64,000 bases of DNA from Neoaquamicrobium sediminum (GCF_013240295.1 NZ_JABETK010000006.1:124001-188000), one strand, 5' to 3'; numbered from the stretch's first letter, positions 10,812 to 19,596 are shown. The notes: generated from the sequence alone by a model not told the origin. Made by a program: numbers and translations.

Positions 10812-11257
10812 TCCCGTCCGCTCGCCTGCACCATGCAGTTGCGAGGATCGCCGGAACCGGAAAACGGCGCACAGCGCCGTTTTCCATCGTGGTGATCCAC
10901 GAGTGGAATCTTCGCCTGTCGGGCTGGAGAAATCGCCCCGGCGTTTATGCCGGGGAAAGGCGCGCATCTGCGCGCCCGGCAAGATTGCGAAAGCAATCTT
11001 ATAAGTGCGCCCTTCAACACGCGGAGTGAGCGAAGCGAACGGAGCACCGCTTAACGCACCACCTCCCGCACCCGCAACGCTGGCGGTCCTGGCCGAAAAC
11101 GGCGGATCGCAAGGATAGGGCGATTCCACAGGCTCGGGTTTTGGCGATTTCGGGAGAACCTGACCCGTCACTTCTGCCGGGTTGTCGCGCGGGCGCGGGT
11201 GGGGTTGCCTGACCCTACCAGACGGCCGCGCGCGGCGAGAAAACGACGGAGACCGAC
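10812..11257. promoter_or_regulatory. traA-traC divergent intergenic region holding oriT
   Basis: These 446 bases separate the divergent traA and traC starts and should hold both promoters. Two palindromes stand out: CCCCGGC-GTTTAT-GCCGGGG at 10936-10955 and the oriT hairpin at 10981-11000. I looked for an 18-base TraR tra box (the quorum-sensing operator of Ti plasmids) and saw none, so regulation by a TraR homologue is not supported here. No protein-coding frame in the stretch is convincing. Confidence 0.7.
10981..11014 (+). other. oriT: hairpin plus RSF1010-like nic site
   Basis: A perfect inverted repeat AAGATTGC-GAAA-GCAATCTT (10981-11000) is followed after one base by TAAGTGCGCCCTT (11002-11014). 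The core TAAGTGCGCCCT is the nic sequence of RSF1010/R1162 and Ti-type MobQ oriTs, in which the relaxase-bound hairpin lies just 5' of the nick and cleavage occurs between G and C of GCGCCC. The position next to a MobQ relaxase gene agrees. By analogy the plus strand is nicked at about 11009/11010, and the 5' end then leads rightward through traC and traG into the 15-45 kb block. Confidence 0.88.
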
Positions 11258-11482
11258 ATGGCGGAGAAACGGGCACGGCACGCGGCCGTGATCAGCGACA
11301 TCGACGCGCAGATGGCCAAGCTGCTGGAGAGGAAGAAGGACGTCCTGCGCAAACGGGCCGAGCGTATCGCCAAGCTCGCGACCGATGCGGGGCTTGCCGA
11401 ACTCGACATCGCCGACGATGAGCTCACCGAGGCGTTCCGCGAGGTGGCCGGGCGATTTCGCGGCCGCGGGCCGAGGACATGA
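11258..11482 (+). CDS. traC: Conjugal transfer protein TraC
   Basis: A 74-residue charged, alpha-helical protein with a heptad-like body and the closing segment DIADDELTEAFREVAGRF, typical of TraC of the Ti-plasmid DNA-processing region. TraC is a small relaxosome accessory protein thought to help TraA at oriT. It starts just right of oriT, diverges from traA and leads the traC-traD-traG unit. Confidence 0.85.
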   Translation: MAEKRARHAAVISDIDAQMAKLLERKKDVLRKRAERIAKLATDAGLAELDIADDELTEAFREVAGRFRGRGPRT

Positions 11483-11543
11483 TGACGTGGTCGTTCGGCG
11501 TCTGGATCGGAAGATGGCCAGCCTCGCCTTCAGGAGGCGCACC

Positions 11544-11807
11544 ATGATCCATGTCGAGCGCCGCGGCGACAATCGGCTCAAGTTCCAGCTCGGCGGTCTG
11601 GTGGTGAAGGCCGGGCTCGGCGGCGAGGACCATGCCGTCATTTTCGGAATGATGATCGAGGGCGCAAGGCATCTCACCGAACCCGGCGAGCGCGAGCGCC
11701 TGCGGGCCATCGGCAAGGAGGCGTTTCGCGGTGAACCCCAAGAAGCTGACATTGATGATCGTTCCGATCCTCGCGATGGGCGCGACGGCGATCCTGCTGC
11801 GCGGTAG
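11544..11807 (+). CDS. traD: Conjugal transfer protein TraD
   Basis: The core KFQLGGLVVKAGLGGEDHAV followed by GMMIEGARHL and GERERLRAIG matches the small TraD of Ti and rhizobial plasmids (not the F-plasmid coupling protein of the same name). The ATG at 11544 is chosen because a strong ribosome-binding site, CAGGAGG, stands seven bases upstream; an in-frame ATG at 11514 lacks one. The last 25 residues overlap the start of traG in another frame, so TraD may be shorter in the original plasmid or the genes may be coupled. The molecular role is unknown, but it is a conserved DNA-processing accessory. Confidence 0.82.
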   Translation: MIHVERRGDNRLKFQLGGLVVKAGLGGEDHAVIFGMMIEGARHLTEPGERERLRAIGKEAFRGEPQEADIDDRSDPRDGRDGDPAAR

Positions 11808-13652
11808 TGAGCACTGGCTCTCCGCGTTCGGCACGACGGACGACGCGCGGATGATGCTGGGGCGGAGCGGCATCGCCCTTCCCCTTGTCGCGGCTGCCGC
11901 AATCGGGCTCATCGTCCTGTTCGCCGCCGCAGGGGATTGGCGATCCGCTACGCAGGGGCGGGCGTGGCGATCGCGAGCCTCGCGATCGGCAGCCTCGCCG
12001 CCCTCGGCGAGGTGATGCGCCTGTCGGGATTCGCCGATCGGGTGACGGAGGGCACGCTGCTCTCCTACGCGGACATGGCGATCGGCGTCGGGGTGGCAGC
12101 GCTGTTCGGCTCGGGGCTGTTCGGCCTGCGCGTCGCGATGCGCGGCAACGCCGCCTTCGCGGCAAGCGGCCCGCGCCGGATCCGGGGCTCGCGCGCCATC
12201 CATGGCAATGCCGACTGGATGACGATGCAGCAGGCGGCAAAGCTCTTTCCGGCGGCCGGCGGCATCCCTGTCGGTGAGCGCTATCGCGTCGACCGCGACA
12301 GTGTTGCAGGCGTGCCGTTCGATCCCGGTGACAAGGACACATGGGGAATGGGCGGCAAGGCACCGCTCCTGTGTTTCGACTGCGGGTTTGGCTCCAGCCA
12401 CGGTCTGGTGTTCGCCGGCAGTGGCGGGTTCAAGACCGTCAGCGCCGCGGTCCCGGCCGCGCTCAAATGGGGCGGCGCGCTGGTGGTGCTTGACCCCTCC
12501 AACGAGATCGCGCCGATGGTCATGGACCATCGCAAACGCGCCAACCGCAGAGTTGTCGTGCTCGACCCTGCCACCTCGCATATCGGGTTCAACGTGCTCG
12601 ACTGGATCGGCAAGTTCGGGTCGACCAGGGAGGAGGACATTGCCGCAGTCGCGACATGGGTGATGACCGATAGCGCCCGCATGGTCGGCATGAGGGACGA
12701 CTTCTTTCGCGGCACCTCGCTCCAGCTCGTCACCGCGCTGATCGCCGATGTGTGCCTGTCCGGAAACACGCCGCCCGAGAACCAGACCCTGCGTCAGGTC
12801 CGCGCCAATCTGGCCGAGCCCGAGCCCAAGCTCAGAAGCAGGCTTCAGGCGATATGGGACAATTCGGGCAGCCGGTTCGTGCGCGAGAACGTTGCCCCCT
12901 TCATCAACATGACGCCCGAGACCTTCTCGGGCGTCTATGCGTCCGCGGCAAAGGAGACGCACTGGCTGAGCTACGAGAACTATGCCGCGCTGGTGTCGGG
13001 GGAGAGTTTCGTCTCCGACGATATCGCCAAGGGCAGAACCGACGTGTTCCTCTCGCTGGACCTCAAGACGCTGGAGACCCATCCCGCGCTCGCCCGCGTC
13101 ATCATCGGCGCTCTGATGAATGCGATCTACAATCGCGACGGCGATATCGCGGGACGCGCGCTGTTCGTCCTCGACGAGGCCGCCCGGCTCGGCTTCATGC
13201 GCATTGTCGAGGTCGCGCGCGACGCGGGCCGGAAATACGGCATCACGCTCATGATGCTGTTCCAGTCGGTCGGCCAGCTCCGCGACGCCTATGGCGGCCG
13301 CGATGCGGCGAGCAAATGGTTCGAGAGCGCATCGTGGGTGTCGTTCGCGGCCGTCAACGACGCCGAGACGGCCGAGTTCATCTCGCGCCGCTGCGGCGAA
13401 ACCACTGTCGAGGTCGATCAGGTGAGCCGCACCTCGCGCATGGGCGGCTCCTCGCGCACCCGCTCGAAATCGCTGACCTCGCGGCGGCTGATCCTGCCCC
13501 ATGAGGTTCTCCAGATGCGCACCGACGAGCAGGTGATCTTCACCGCCGGCAATCCGCCGCTCCGGTGCGGGCGCGCCATCTATTTCCGGCGCGAGGACAT
13601 GTTGTCCTCGGTCGGCGTGAACCGCTTCCACACCGGCAAGGGGTCGGGGTGA
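11731..13652 (+). CDS. traG: TraG, type IV coupling protein (VirD4/TraG ATPase), apparent frameshift
   Basis: TraG links the relaxosome to the secretion channel and powers DNA export. The N-terminus MNPKKLTLMIVPILAMGATA and the segments that follow form transmembrane helices; the NTP-binding loop is AGSGGFKTVSAAVP, the variant Walker A of TraG proteins, and Walker B is ALFVLDEAARLG. The N-terminal frame is lost after FAAAG near 11930, and the body continues in the next frame from LAIRYAGAGVA. One extra G in the run at 11932-11935 restores a protein of normal TraG length. Its stop overlaps the next start as TGATG. Confidence 0.92.
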
Positions 13653-14851
13653 TGGAACGGCGTTTTCGAATCGGTGGATCGGAGGTCGCGGGGGATGCGC
13701 GCGATCTGGGTGAACGGCTCGCAGAGGCGTTCGCCCGGCGCGAGCACCCGCGATGCCTGTGCTGCCCTGACGGCGTGCCGATGTACATCGCCCGGTTCGG
13801 GGACCGGCACATTTTGAAGCGGATGCCGGGAACCGGCCCGCAGCACGACGTCGACTGCGATTCCTACGAACCGCCGTCGGGCTTGTCCGGAATAGCGGCC
13901 GTCGAAGGCCAGGCGATCGTCGAGAATATCGAGGACGGCACGACGGCGCTGAGGCTCGGCTTCAGCCTGTCGAAAGTCGCCGGGCGCGCAGCGCCCGCTG
14001 CAGGCGAAAGCACCGAGGCGAGCGAGGCGAAAGCCGAGGGCGCGCGGCTGTCGCCGAAGGCGACGCTGCATTTCCTGTGGGACCGCGCCGGTTTCAATCG
14101 CTGGCGGCCGGCGATGGCCGGACGCCGCAACTGGGCCGTGCTGCGCAAGTTCCTTCTCGACGCCGCGGATGCGTCGATGGCGAAAGGCAAGCCGCTGGCG
14201 CATTCGCTCTACATTCCGGAGATGTTCGACGCGAAACGCGAGGACGCTATCTCACGCCGGCGGGCTGAGTTCCTGAGCCGAGCGATTCAGTCTAACGGCA
14301 ATCGCCGTTCGCTGGCGATCCTGATCGGCGAGGTCAAGGAGATCGCGCCGGCGCACCTCGGCGCGCGGCTCATTGTGAAACACGCGCCGCGTTTCCCGTT
14401 CATGCTGGCAAAGGATGTCGAGCGCCGAGTGAAGAAGACCTTCGCCAACGCGCTGGCGCTGTGGGACGCCCATTCGGAATCGCATCTGGTGGCCGTCGCT
14501 ACCTTCGGCATCGGCCCGGCCGGCGTCGCCACCGTCGAGGCGATCGCGCTTATGGCGGTTAACGAGAACTGGATTCCGGTCGACACCGCCTACGAGGCGA
14601 TGCTGGTGGAGCGGCTGACGAAAACCGGTACGGGTTTCGTCAAGTCGCTGCGTTTCAATCTTCCATCCGGCCAGCCGATGGCGAGCCTCGTTGTGACGCG
14701 GGCCGTCGGCGAGTCGACCGCGCTCTATCTCATCCCTGCCGATGCCGATGCCGCGTTTCGCGAGAAGCTCGCAGATCTGATCGGCGAGAGCGGCATGCCG
14801 GCATGGGTGTGGGATATCGCCAAAGGGCCGATGCCCGACCTCCCTTCCTGA
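13652..14851 (+). CDS. DUF1173 family protein
   Basis: The 399-residue protein is of the DUF1173 type found beside traG in alphaproteobacterial conjugative elements. An N-terminal segment with CLCCPDGVPMYIARFGD and a later cysteine in QHDVDCDSY suggests a metal- or DNA-binding region; the remainder is mixed alpha/beta (TLHFLWDRAGFNRWRPAMAG). The start at 13652 overlaps the traG stop as TGATG, so the two are translationally coupled. No reaction is known for the family. Its position suggests a role in DNA processing or establishment rather than in the channel. It ends the rightward unit; the next 30 kb is mostly leftward. Confidence 0.8.
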   Translation: MERRFRIGGSEVAGDARDLGERLAEAFARREHPRCLCCPDGVPMYIARFGDRHILKRMPGTGPQHDVDCDSYEPPSGLSGIAAVEGQAIVENIEDGTTALRLGFSLSKVAGRAAPAAGESTEASEAKAEGARLSPKATLHFLWDRAGFNRWRPAMAGRRNWAVLRKFLLDAADASMAKGKPLAHSLYIPEMFDAKREDAISRRRAEFLSRAIQSNGNRRSLAILIGEVKEIAPAHLGARLIVKHAPRFPFMLAKDVERRVKKTFANALALWDAHSESHLVAVATFGIGPAGVATVEAIALMAVNENWIPVDTAYEAMLVERLTKTGTGFVKSLRFNLPSGQPMASLVVTRAVGESTALYLIPADADAAFREKLADLIGESGMPAWVWDIAKGPMPDLPS

Positions 14852-14978
14852 CGTGCGGCCGCAGGCCGCGTCCGGGAGAGGGGATGGGTTTGGGAAGGGG
14901 GCGAGGGGACCGTCGCCCCTTCCCATGGGAGGGTGTTTGAGGGAGGGGCTGGCCCTTCCCTCATGGGAGAGTTTGAGA

Positions 14979-15081
14979 GGGGGCTTGCCCCCTTTCATCA
15001 GCAGCGCCGACCGGTCAATCCGGCCGGCGCTGCTCCATCGCCAAGGCAAGAGCGACAGGCGGTCAAGGCCGCCTGTCGCTC
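14979..15081. terminator. Convergent terminator region with three hairpins
   Basis: Between the stops of the rightward DUF1173 gene and the leftward 15089 gene there are three GC-rich hairpins. GGGGGC-TT-GCCCCC followed by TTT (14979-14995) suits the rightward unit. A 14-base stem with one mismatch lies at 15001-15033. GAGCGACAGGCGG and its complement lie at 15050-15081, with a six-base loop just past the leftward stop. Only the first has a T run. Together they insulate the tra unit from the leftward block. Confidence 0.6.
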
Positions 15082-15088
15082 GATGCAA

Positions 15089-15637
15089 TCAGTGGGCGCT
15101 ACCGTGCAGCGCCACGTAGCACTCCGGGTCCTCGTCCGGCTCCTCCACCCCGAAATATTGTTTGGTGGTATATGTGTTGAACACGATGCCGGTCTCCTTG
15201 GCGATCTGGCCGAGGATCTTGCAAAGGCCGTTCAGGCGGTCGTCGCCGATCTTGATCCGGGGCGGAGGAAAGCCGTCGAGGAAGCGCCACTCGCCCGTGC
15301 GCTTGTTGTACCATTCCTTCGTGGCCCAATCGACACAGACATCGCAGTGCAAAAGATCGATGCCGTCAGGCTCCCGCCAGAGGTAGGTGAGGTCCTGCCC
15401 TGCGGCCCAGATCTGCTCGCCCAGATCCTCCGCCTCGGGGCTGTCGGGATTCTGGGCGAGCTTGCATTCCGCCGCGACGGTTGCTCGCGCTAGGTCTATG
15501 AGCTCGTCCAGCTTGCCGACGAGCGTGTCGTGAGCGACGCGGCTCAAATCGTCGTTGCAGGCGAGCCGGTTCGCCAGAACCATGATGCGGAAACCGGCGA
15601 ACTTGGCGTGGAGTTTTGTGTAGTAGAAATCAGACAT
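15089..15637 (-). CDS. Paralogous small protein, array member 1 (function unknown)
   Basis: The 182-residue soluble protein is unrecognised as a family. Its N-terminus, KFAGFRIMVLANRLACNDDL followed by SRVAHD, is clearly related to that of the 16813-17358 protein (KLSGFKLIVRANRLGCDTDL, ARDAHD), and both end with a GLCKIL..IAKETGIVF-like segment. The start at 15637 has the ribosome-binding site AAAAGGAGG. The body is acidic, with WREPDGIDLLHCDVCVDW. It is the first leftward gene beyond the tra region and would be early in transfer. Nothing catalytic is visible. A small inhibitor or adaptor protein would fit the size and acidity, but there is no direct evidence. Confidence 0.8.
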   Translation of the reverse strand: MSDFYYTKLHAKFAGFRIMVLANRLACNDDLSRVAHDTLVGKLDELIDLARATVAAECKLAQNPDSPEAEDLGEQIWAAGQDLTYLWREPDGIDLLHCDVCVDWATKEWYNKRTGEWRFLDGFPPPRIKIGDDRLNGLCKILGQIAKETGIVFNTYTTKQYFGVEEPDEDPECYVALHGSAH

Positions 15638-15660
15638 GGAAGCCTCCTTTTCGTTCTGAC

Positions 15661-15780
15661 GAAAAGGTGCCCGCAAAATTGGGGGAACCGCTCGTCCTTG
15701 AGGCCGCAGGGGCGAATGCGACAATGGGAAGTCAGAGAGAGAAGCACCGCGGCCCCGACCAGGGGCCGCGTCCGCATGGT
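15661..15780 (-). repeat. Leader repeat copy L1 (partial)
   Basis: On the minus strand this copy carries the box CTGACTTCCCAT (15724-15735), then CCTCAAGGACGAGCGG and CCCCCAATTTT, ending 37 bases before the gene start at 15637. It shares these blocks with copies L2-L5, but the gene-proximal half that would pair back (TCCTTGAC) is missing, so it cannot form the closing stem. It shows where the element can be truncated while the gene keeps its ribosome-binding site. Confidence 0.65.
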
Positions 15781-16038
15781 TCGGGGATGGTCTGGAAGGG
15801 GGTGGTCCACCCCCTTCCAGGGGTGGGGGTTCAAGGGGGCGGGGCTCTGCCCTGCCCCTTTGGGGGAGAGCTTGAGAGGGGCGGCCCTGCCCCCTTCTCA
15901 GAGGATAGCCCGCCCGGTGGATCCGGCGGGGTATCCTCCCCTGCGTTTGCCCCGCAGGCGGGAACCCGGTCCGCCCCCGCGCCTGTCGCGCCTCCACCGG
16001 TGGGGCGCCGGACCCCTTCGTGGGGTCCGGCCTCGGCA

Positions 16039-16473
16039 TCATGCCGATGCGATGATCTCCGGCTTTCGGCTCTCGACGCGGATCTCGAACCCCTTGACGC
16101 GGCTGCCGAAGACGTTCGGGCCGGAAAAGGCTTCAAAGACCGGGGAGAAGACGGGATAGCGGATGGTCAGCAGCCCGGCGATGTCCTCGATGGACCGGTG
16201 CGGCGAAACCGTCTCGCCCATTGCGTCGGTGCCGACGATGAGGAGGTTCCCCGCGAGTGGGCTGGCGTAGTCCTCAAGCTCGGTGAAGCACGACAGGGTG
16301 TCGGTCAGCCCGTTGTCATCCACGACGACGGAGTGGCTCCGGTCGATGCGCACCATGTCGATCAGCCCGCATCCAATGTGTTGGCGAATGTCGGCAAGGC
16401 TGTTTGCCCGGTCGATGGTCACGATACGGATGGTGCGACGTTCGACCTCAACGAGGTAGGCGGAAATGGTCAT
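16039..16473 (-). CDS. DUF3846-like small protein
   Basis: The 144-residue protein opens MTISAYLVEVERRTIRIV and contains ADIRQHIGCGLIDMVRIDRS followed by HSVVVDDNGL and LLIVGTDAMGETVSP. This is the pattern of DUF3846-type proteins from phages and plasmids, in which a residue-by-residue 'index versus grid' layout recurs but no function is known. A ribosome-binding site AAAGGAG precedes the only good ATG, at 16473. It lies between two members of the paralogous array and has its own hairpin-rich leader. Confidence 0.72.
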   Translation of the reverse strand: MTISAYLVEVERRTIRIVTIDRANSLADIRQHIGCGLIDMVRIDRSHSVVVDDNGLTDTLSCFTELEDYASPLAGNLLIVGTDAMGETVSPHRSIEDIAGLLTIRYPVFSPVFEAFSGPNVFGSRVKGFEIRVESRKPEIIASA

Positions 16474-16812
16474 GTCGATTGCTCCTTTCTCGCGAAGCGA
16501 GGTCCCTTCCGTCAGGAAGCAGGACCCCGCTCCTGCTTCCCGAGTTCGCGCGGAGCAGCGGGTGAGAGGGGGCAAGGTGCGAGCGCCGGGGATCACCCGC
16601 CCTGCACAAGCGGAGCGCAGCGCAGCGCGGAAGGGTGGGGAGACCGGCGATCGGGCCTTGCTGGGGAGAGAGGGCGGCGCCCTCTTTCCCCGACCAAGGA
16701 TCAAAAGGGACCGCCTGGTGGCGGTCTCCATGTTGGAAAGCGCAGGACAAGCGGCCGCGCCTGTCCTCGCAAAGGAAACGGGGAGACGGCGGCACCCGCC
16801 TCCCCGGATGCC
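16474..16812 (-). promoter_or_regulatory. 339-base leader with hairpins, no gene seen
   Basis: No coding frame is convincing. On the minus strand, upstream of the DUF3846-like gene, there is a perfect ten-base inverted repeat GGAAGCAGGA/TCCTGCTTCC (16515-16540). A longer interrupted stem at 16648-16702 is built on CAAGG/CCTTG and encloses a GAGGGC-GGC-GCCCTC hairpin. A third hairpin, CGG-CGGCA-CCCG with GGGGAG/CTCCCC flanks (16781-16806), lies just past the stop of the 16813 gene and could be its terminator. Confidence 0.5.
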
Positions 16813-17358
16813 TCACCACGGAATCTCGGCGTCGGGATCGAGGGGCGCGATCGGCGTCGCGGCCGGACGCTCGGGATCGGGCCGGTAGTAGATGACGACG
16901 GCCGGGATGGTGAAGCCGGTCTCCTCGGCAAGCTGGTCGAGGATCGGGCGCAGGCCGCAAAGTTCGTCATCGGCAAGCTCGCGCACCCAATGGCGCGCGC
17001 TGAACAGCTCGTAGTCGCATTCATCGGCGATGCGATAGCTGCCCGCATTGTCGGCGTGACGCCAGCCGCCGACATTGTAGGGGTGGTTGTTGTGGAGCCA
17101 GAAGTGCTCGACGCGGATACGCATCTCGCTCAGCGCGTAGGCCGCGAGATCAGCCTTGCGGGGGTCCCGCTCGGCCATCATTTCGCGCCACAGCGCGAGG
17201 ACCCGGTCGAGGTCGTCGCGGAACTCCTCGATATGGCCGATGACCATATCGTGGGCGTCACGGGCGAGATCGGTGTCGCAGCCGAGCCGGTTGGCCCGGA
17301 CGATAAGCTTGAAGCCGGACAGCTTCACCATCAGCATGAGGGCTTTGTCCCAAGTCAT
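16813..17358 (-). CDS. Paralogous small protein, array member 2 (function unknown)
   Basis: The 181-residue protein shares the N-terminal block KLSGFKLIVRANRLGCDTDL with member 1 and, like it, ends in a segment of the form LCGLRPILDQLAEETGF. The middle is acidic and tryptophan-containing (RVEHFWLHNNHPYNVGGW). The start is the ATG at 17358 with the ribosome-binding site AAGGAGAA; a GTG-type extension upstream runs into the leader. It is preceded by the full leader repeat L2. No enzymatic motif is visible. Confidence 0.8.
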   Translation of the reverse strand: MTWDKALMLMVKLSGFKLIVRANRLGCDTDLARDAHDMVIGHIEEFRDDLDRVLALWREMMAERDPRKADLAAYALSEMRIRVEHFWLHNNHPYNVGGWRHADNAGSYRIADECDYELFSARHWVRELADDELCGLRPILDQLAEETGFTIPAVVIYYRPDPERPAATPIAPLDPDAEIPW

Positions 17359-17666
17359 GACGTTCTCCTTTCGTCGTTCTGACGGCAAGGAGGCCGCACC
17401 GCCCGCATCGAGGGGTCAGGGATCGCGAAGCGACCGCCTGAGGCGGCGAGCGGGGGAGCCGAAATGCGACGAGCATTTTGGGGGACCGCGATGTCCTTGA
17501 CGCCGGAGAGGCGGTGCGACGATGGGACGTCAGAGAGACGCCAGACCACGGCCCCGCCGGGGGCCGTGTCCGTATCCGGCGGCCAGCCGGCCGATCCACG
17601 ACCGGCATCGAGAACCAAGAGACGAGAGGCGACCGGAGCCGCCTCCCGGAGATCGATTTCGGCGCG
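17359..17666 (-). repeat. Leader repeat copy L2 (complete) upstream of array member 2
   Basis: This 308-base gap has no gene. Read on the plus strand, GTCAGGGATCGCG (17415-17427) can pair with CGCGATGTCCTTGAC (17487-17501), closing a loop. Inside are AAATGC-GACGA-GCATTT (17462-17478), flanked on both sides by runs of five G, and a GCC/GGC hairpin. The minus-strand box CTGACGTCCCAT lies at 17522-17533. A GC-rich inverted repeat around 17545-17570 (ACGGCCCC...GGGGCCGT) follows and could end the upstream transcript. Confidence 0.7.
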
Positions 17667-18221
17667 CTAGCCGGACCGGCCGCCCGGGCGCTGCTCGTGC
17701 GACAGCACCCAGATCGCAAGGGCGTCTTCTGTCCAGAAGTACCGATCCAGCGTGAAGGCGATGCCGAGCTCGTTCTCGATCCGGCCGATCAGGCCGGCGA
17801 GGTCGCCGAGCTCCTCGATCGGCGCGGTGACCTTCTTGGGATAGCCTTCCTCCACGCGCAGCCAAGCGCCGGTGGCCGGATCGAGCATCTGGCCATCGTC
17901 GCCGGCGAGCGGCTCGGCATCGAGCAGAGGCACGACGGCGAAATCGGTCTCGAAGTGGTCCCAAGCGTCCCAGCACCCCGGCTCGGCGCGCTCGTCCAGC
18001 GCCCGCTGGGCCGGCGTGGTCGAGTAGCGGTATTCGAGGTCGGCCTCCAGCGCGTCCTGCTCGTAGGCGAGCATCTGGCCGATCTCGCCGATAAGGCGGC
18101 GGCGCGCCTTGCGGGCGACGGCATTCTCCTTGCCGCGCCGGCCGAGATGGACCAGCCGCAGGAAATGGGTCAGCCGCGCGATGCGGTCGTCGTGGATGTC
18201 GATGAGGTCCTCGATCGTCAT
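17667..18221 (-). CDS. Paralogous small protein, array member 3 (function unknown)
   Basis: A 184-residue acidic protein, MTIEDLIDIHDDRIARLTHF. It is a more distant relative of the other array members. It shares the overall plan of an N-terminal helical region (ARKARRRLIGEIGQMLAYEQ) and a C-terminal segment LAGLIGRIENELGIAFTLDR that aligns with the ETG(I/V)VF endings of members 1, 2 and 4. The ATG at 18221 follows GAAGGAGA. Leader copy L3 stands directly upstream. No catalytic motif is seen. Confidence 0.75.
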   Translation of the reverse strand: MTIEDLIDIHDDRIARLTHFLRLVHLGRRGKENAVARKARRRLIGEIGQMLAYEQDALEADLEYRYSTTPAQRALDERAEPGCWDAWDHFETDFAVVPLLDAEPLAGDDGQMLDPATGAWLRVEEGYPKKVTAPIEELGDLAGLIGRIENELGIAFTLDRYFWTEDALAIWVLSHEQRPGGRSG

Positions 18222-18617
18222 GGTTGATCTCCTTCATTACGATGACGGAGATCGGCCCCGGGCTAGTCGTGCGTCGGGTCAAGGACCGCGTCAGCGGCCG
18301 TTCGCGGCGAGTGGGGGAGCCGATTTTCCGGCAATGCCCTTTTCGGGCATCGGCTGAAAATTGGGGGAACCGCTCGTCCTTGAGGCGATGCGCGCGGCCC
18401 GTATACTGGGCCGTCTGAGTGATGCAACCCACGGCCCCGCCAGGGGCCGTGACCGTATCCGGCCGCCAGCCGGGCCTGACCTGTCCGCACGCGCCGGGTT
18501 TCATGGTGACAGTGATCGGGCGGACCTGCCGTCAGCGAACGGGGGCGGTCCATCCGCTCCCGCGCGCTTGCCGAGACGCATTGAAGGAGGGCGGGGCGAA
18601 CCCCGCCCTCCGTGATG
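18222..18617 (-). promoter_or_regulatory. Leader repeat copy L3 with a candidate promoter, and a terminator
   Basis: This 396-base gap has no gene. On the plus strand GTCAAGGACCGCG (18278-18290) faces CGCTCGTCCTTGAGG (18371-18385). Between them GATTTTC (18322-18328) faces GAAAATT (18356-18362) around an ATGCCC/GGGCAT hairpin. On the minus strand a possible sigma-70 promoter is TTGCAT (18422-18427), 16 bases, TATACG (18400-18405), just outside the closing stem, so the stem would lie in the 5' untranslated RNA. At 18586-18611 a perfect 11-base stem GGAGGGCGGGG with a CGAA loop is the terminator of the 18618 gene. Confidence 0.65.
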
Positions 18618-19061
18618 TCAGCGTCGCGCGGCGACAAAGACGACTCCGGTCTGCTCCCTCAACTGCTCGCAGAGCTCCGCGAGGCCCTCCTGCTCGGCGG
18701 CCGGAACCACGGTGTAGTCCAGTATGACGACGCACTCCTCGCCGTCGCCCCATGCCGTGGTGCGGATCTGATCGAGCAGCGAGTGCGGGCCGTCGTCGAG
18801 CCAGTTCCATTCGAAATCCATGCGGTCGGTCAGGAGGTTGAAGTCCTCCTCGGTGATCTCCGCTGCCTGAAGCTGCTGACGCAGCTCGGACAGGCGGTCG
18901 GCGTCGTGCCTGAGATCATCCATCATGTCGTCGAGCTTGTTGAGGAAGGTGGCGTGAAGGCTGCGCGCAAAGGCCGTCTCGCAGCGCTCGTAGCTGAGGT
19001 CCACGCTCTTGCGTATGGCCTTGACCGTTTCGAACATCGCGATGTGGTTGAGTTCAGTCAT
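18618..19061 (-). CDS. Paralogous small protein, array member 4 (function unknown)
   Basis: A 147-residue acidic, mostly helical protein. The segment FARSLHATFLNKLDDMMDDL corresponds to the 'AHD..VGKLDELIDL' region of member 1, and the C-terminus LAELCEQLREQTGVVFVAAR corresponds to its GLCKILGQIAKETGIVF. The start is the ATG at 19061 with AAAGGAGA upstream. Leader copy L4 precedes it and a strong terminator follows. Function unknown. Confidence 0.8.
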   Translation of the reverse strand: MTELNHIAMFETVKAIRKSVDLSYERCETAFARSLHATFLNKLDDMMDDLRHDADRLSELRQQLQAAEITEEDFNLLTDRMDFEWNWLDDGPHSLLDQIRTTAWGDGEECVVILDYTVVPAAEQEGLAELCEQLREQTGVVFVAARR

Positions 19062-19596
19062 GATTGTCTCCTTTCGTACTGACGAAAGGTGGCCACGTTG
19101 TAGACCCGAGAGGGTCAAGGATCGCGCAGCGACCGCCAGCGGCGGCGAGCGGGGGAGCCGATTTTCTGGCGCCGCCCCTTTCGGGCGGCGGCTGAAAATT
19201 GGGGGACCGCGAAGTCCTTGACGCTGGAGGGGCTGGCGTAAAATGGGATGTCAGAAGAACAACCCGCGGCCCCGACCAGGGGCCGCGTCCGCTTCCGGCG
19301 GCCAGCCGGCCCTGCGCCCTCCCCGCACCGCCCTCGCCCGGGGACGATGCGCCGGGGCTGCCGCATCGCGAGAGGATCGTCACCCGCATGGGCCGAAACC
19401 GCATTAGCGGGTTCGGTGAGCGCAGCGAATAGAGCCGTGCCCCGAAGGGGCCTCGCCCAACCCCTCCCTTCCGAATGCAGACATCCGGCCACGACGGGAC
19501 CGGTCTCGCACACCCATCACCACGATGAATCGGTCGCCCCGGATCGATTCATACAAGTCGTTGGACGCCGCTTCCAAAGGCAAGCGAGACTCCCCC
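19062..19596 (-). repeat. Leader repeat copy L4, followed by about 290 bases without a supported gene
   Basis: On the plus strand GTCAAGGATCGCG (19114-19126) pairs with CGCGAAGTCCTTGAC (19208-19222). Inside, GATTTTC faces GAAAATT around a GCCGCCC-CTTTC-GGGCGGC hairpin. The minus-strand box CTGACATCCCAT lies at 19243-19254. From about 19310 to 19596 there is only GC-rich intergenic sequence that leads into the rightward WGR gene. A minus-strand frame there with FIVVMGVRDRSRRGRMSAFG caught my eye but has no supported start. Confidence 0.65.

Noticed and set aside
10812..11257. A TraR-type tra box
   Set aside because: No 18-base palindrome of that type is present between traA and traC; the palindromes seen have other sequences.
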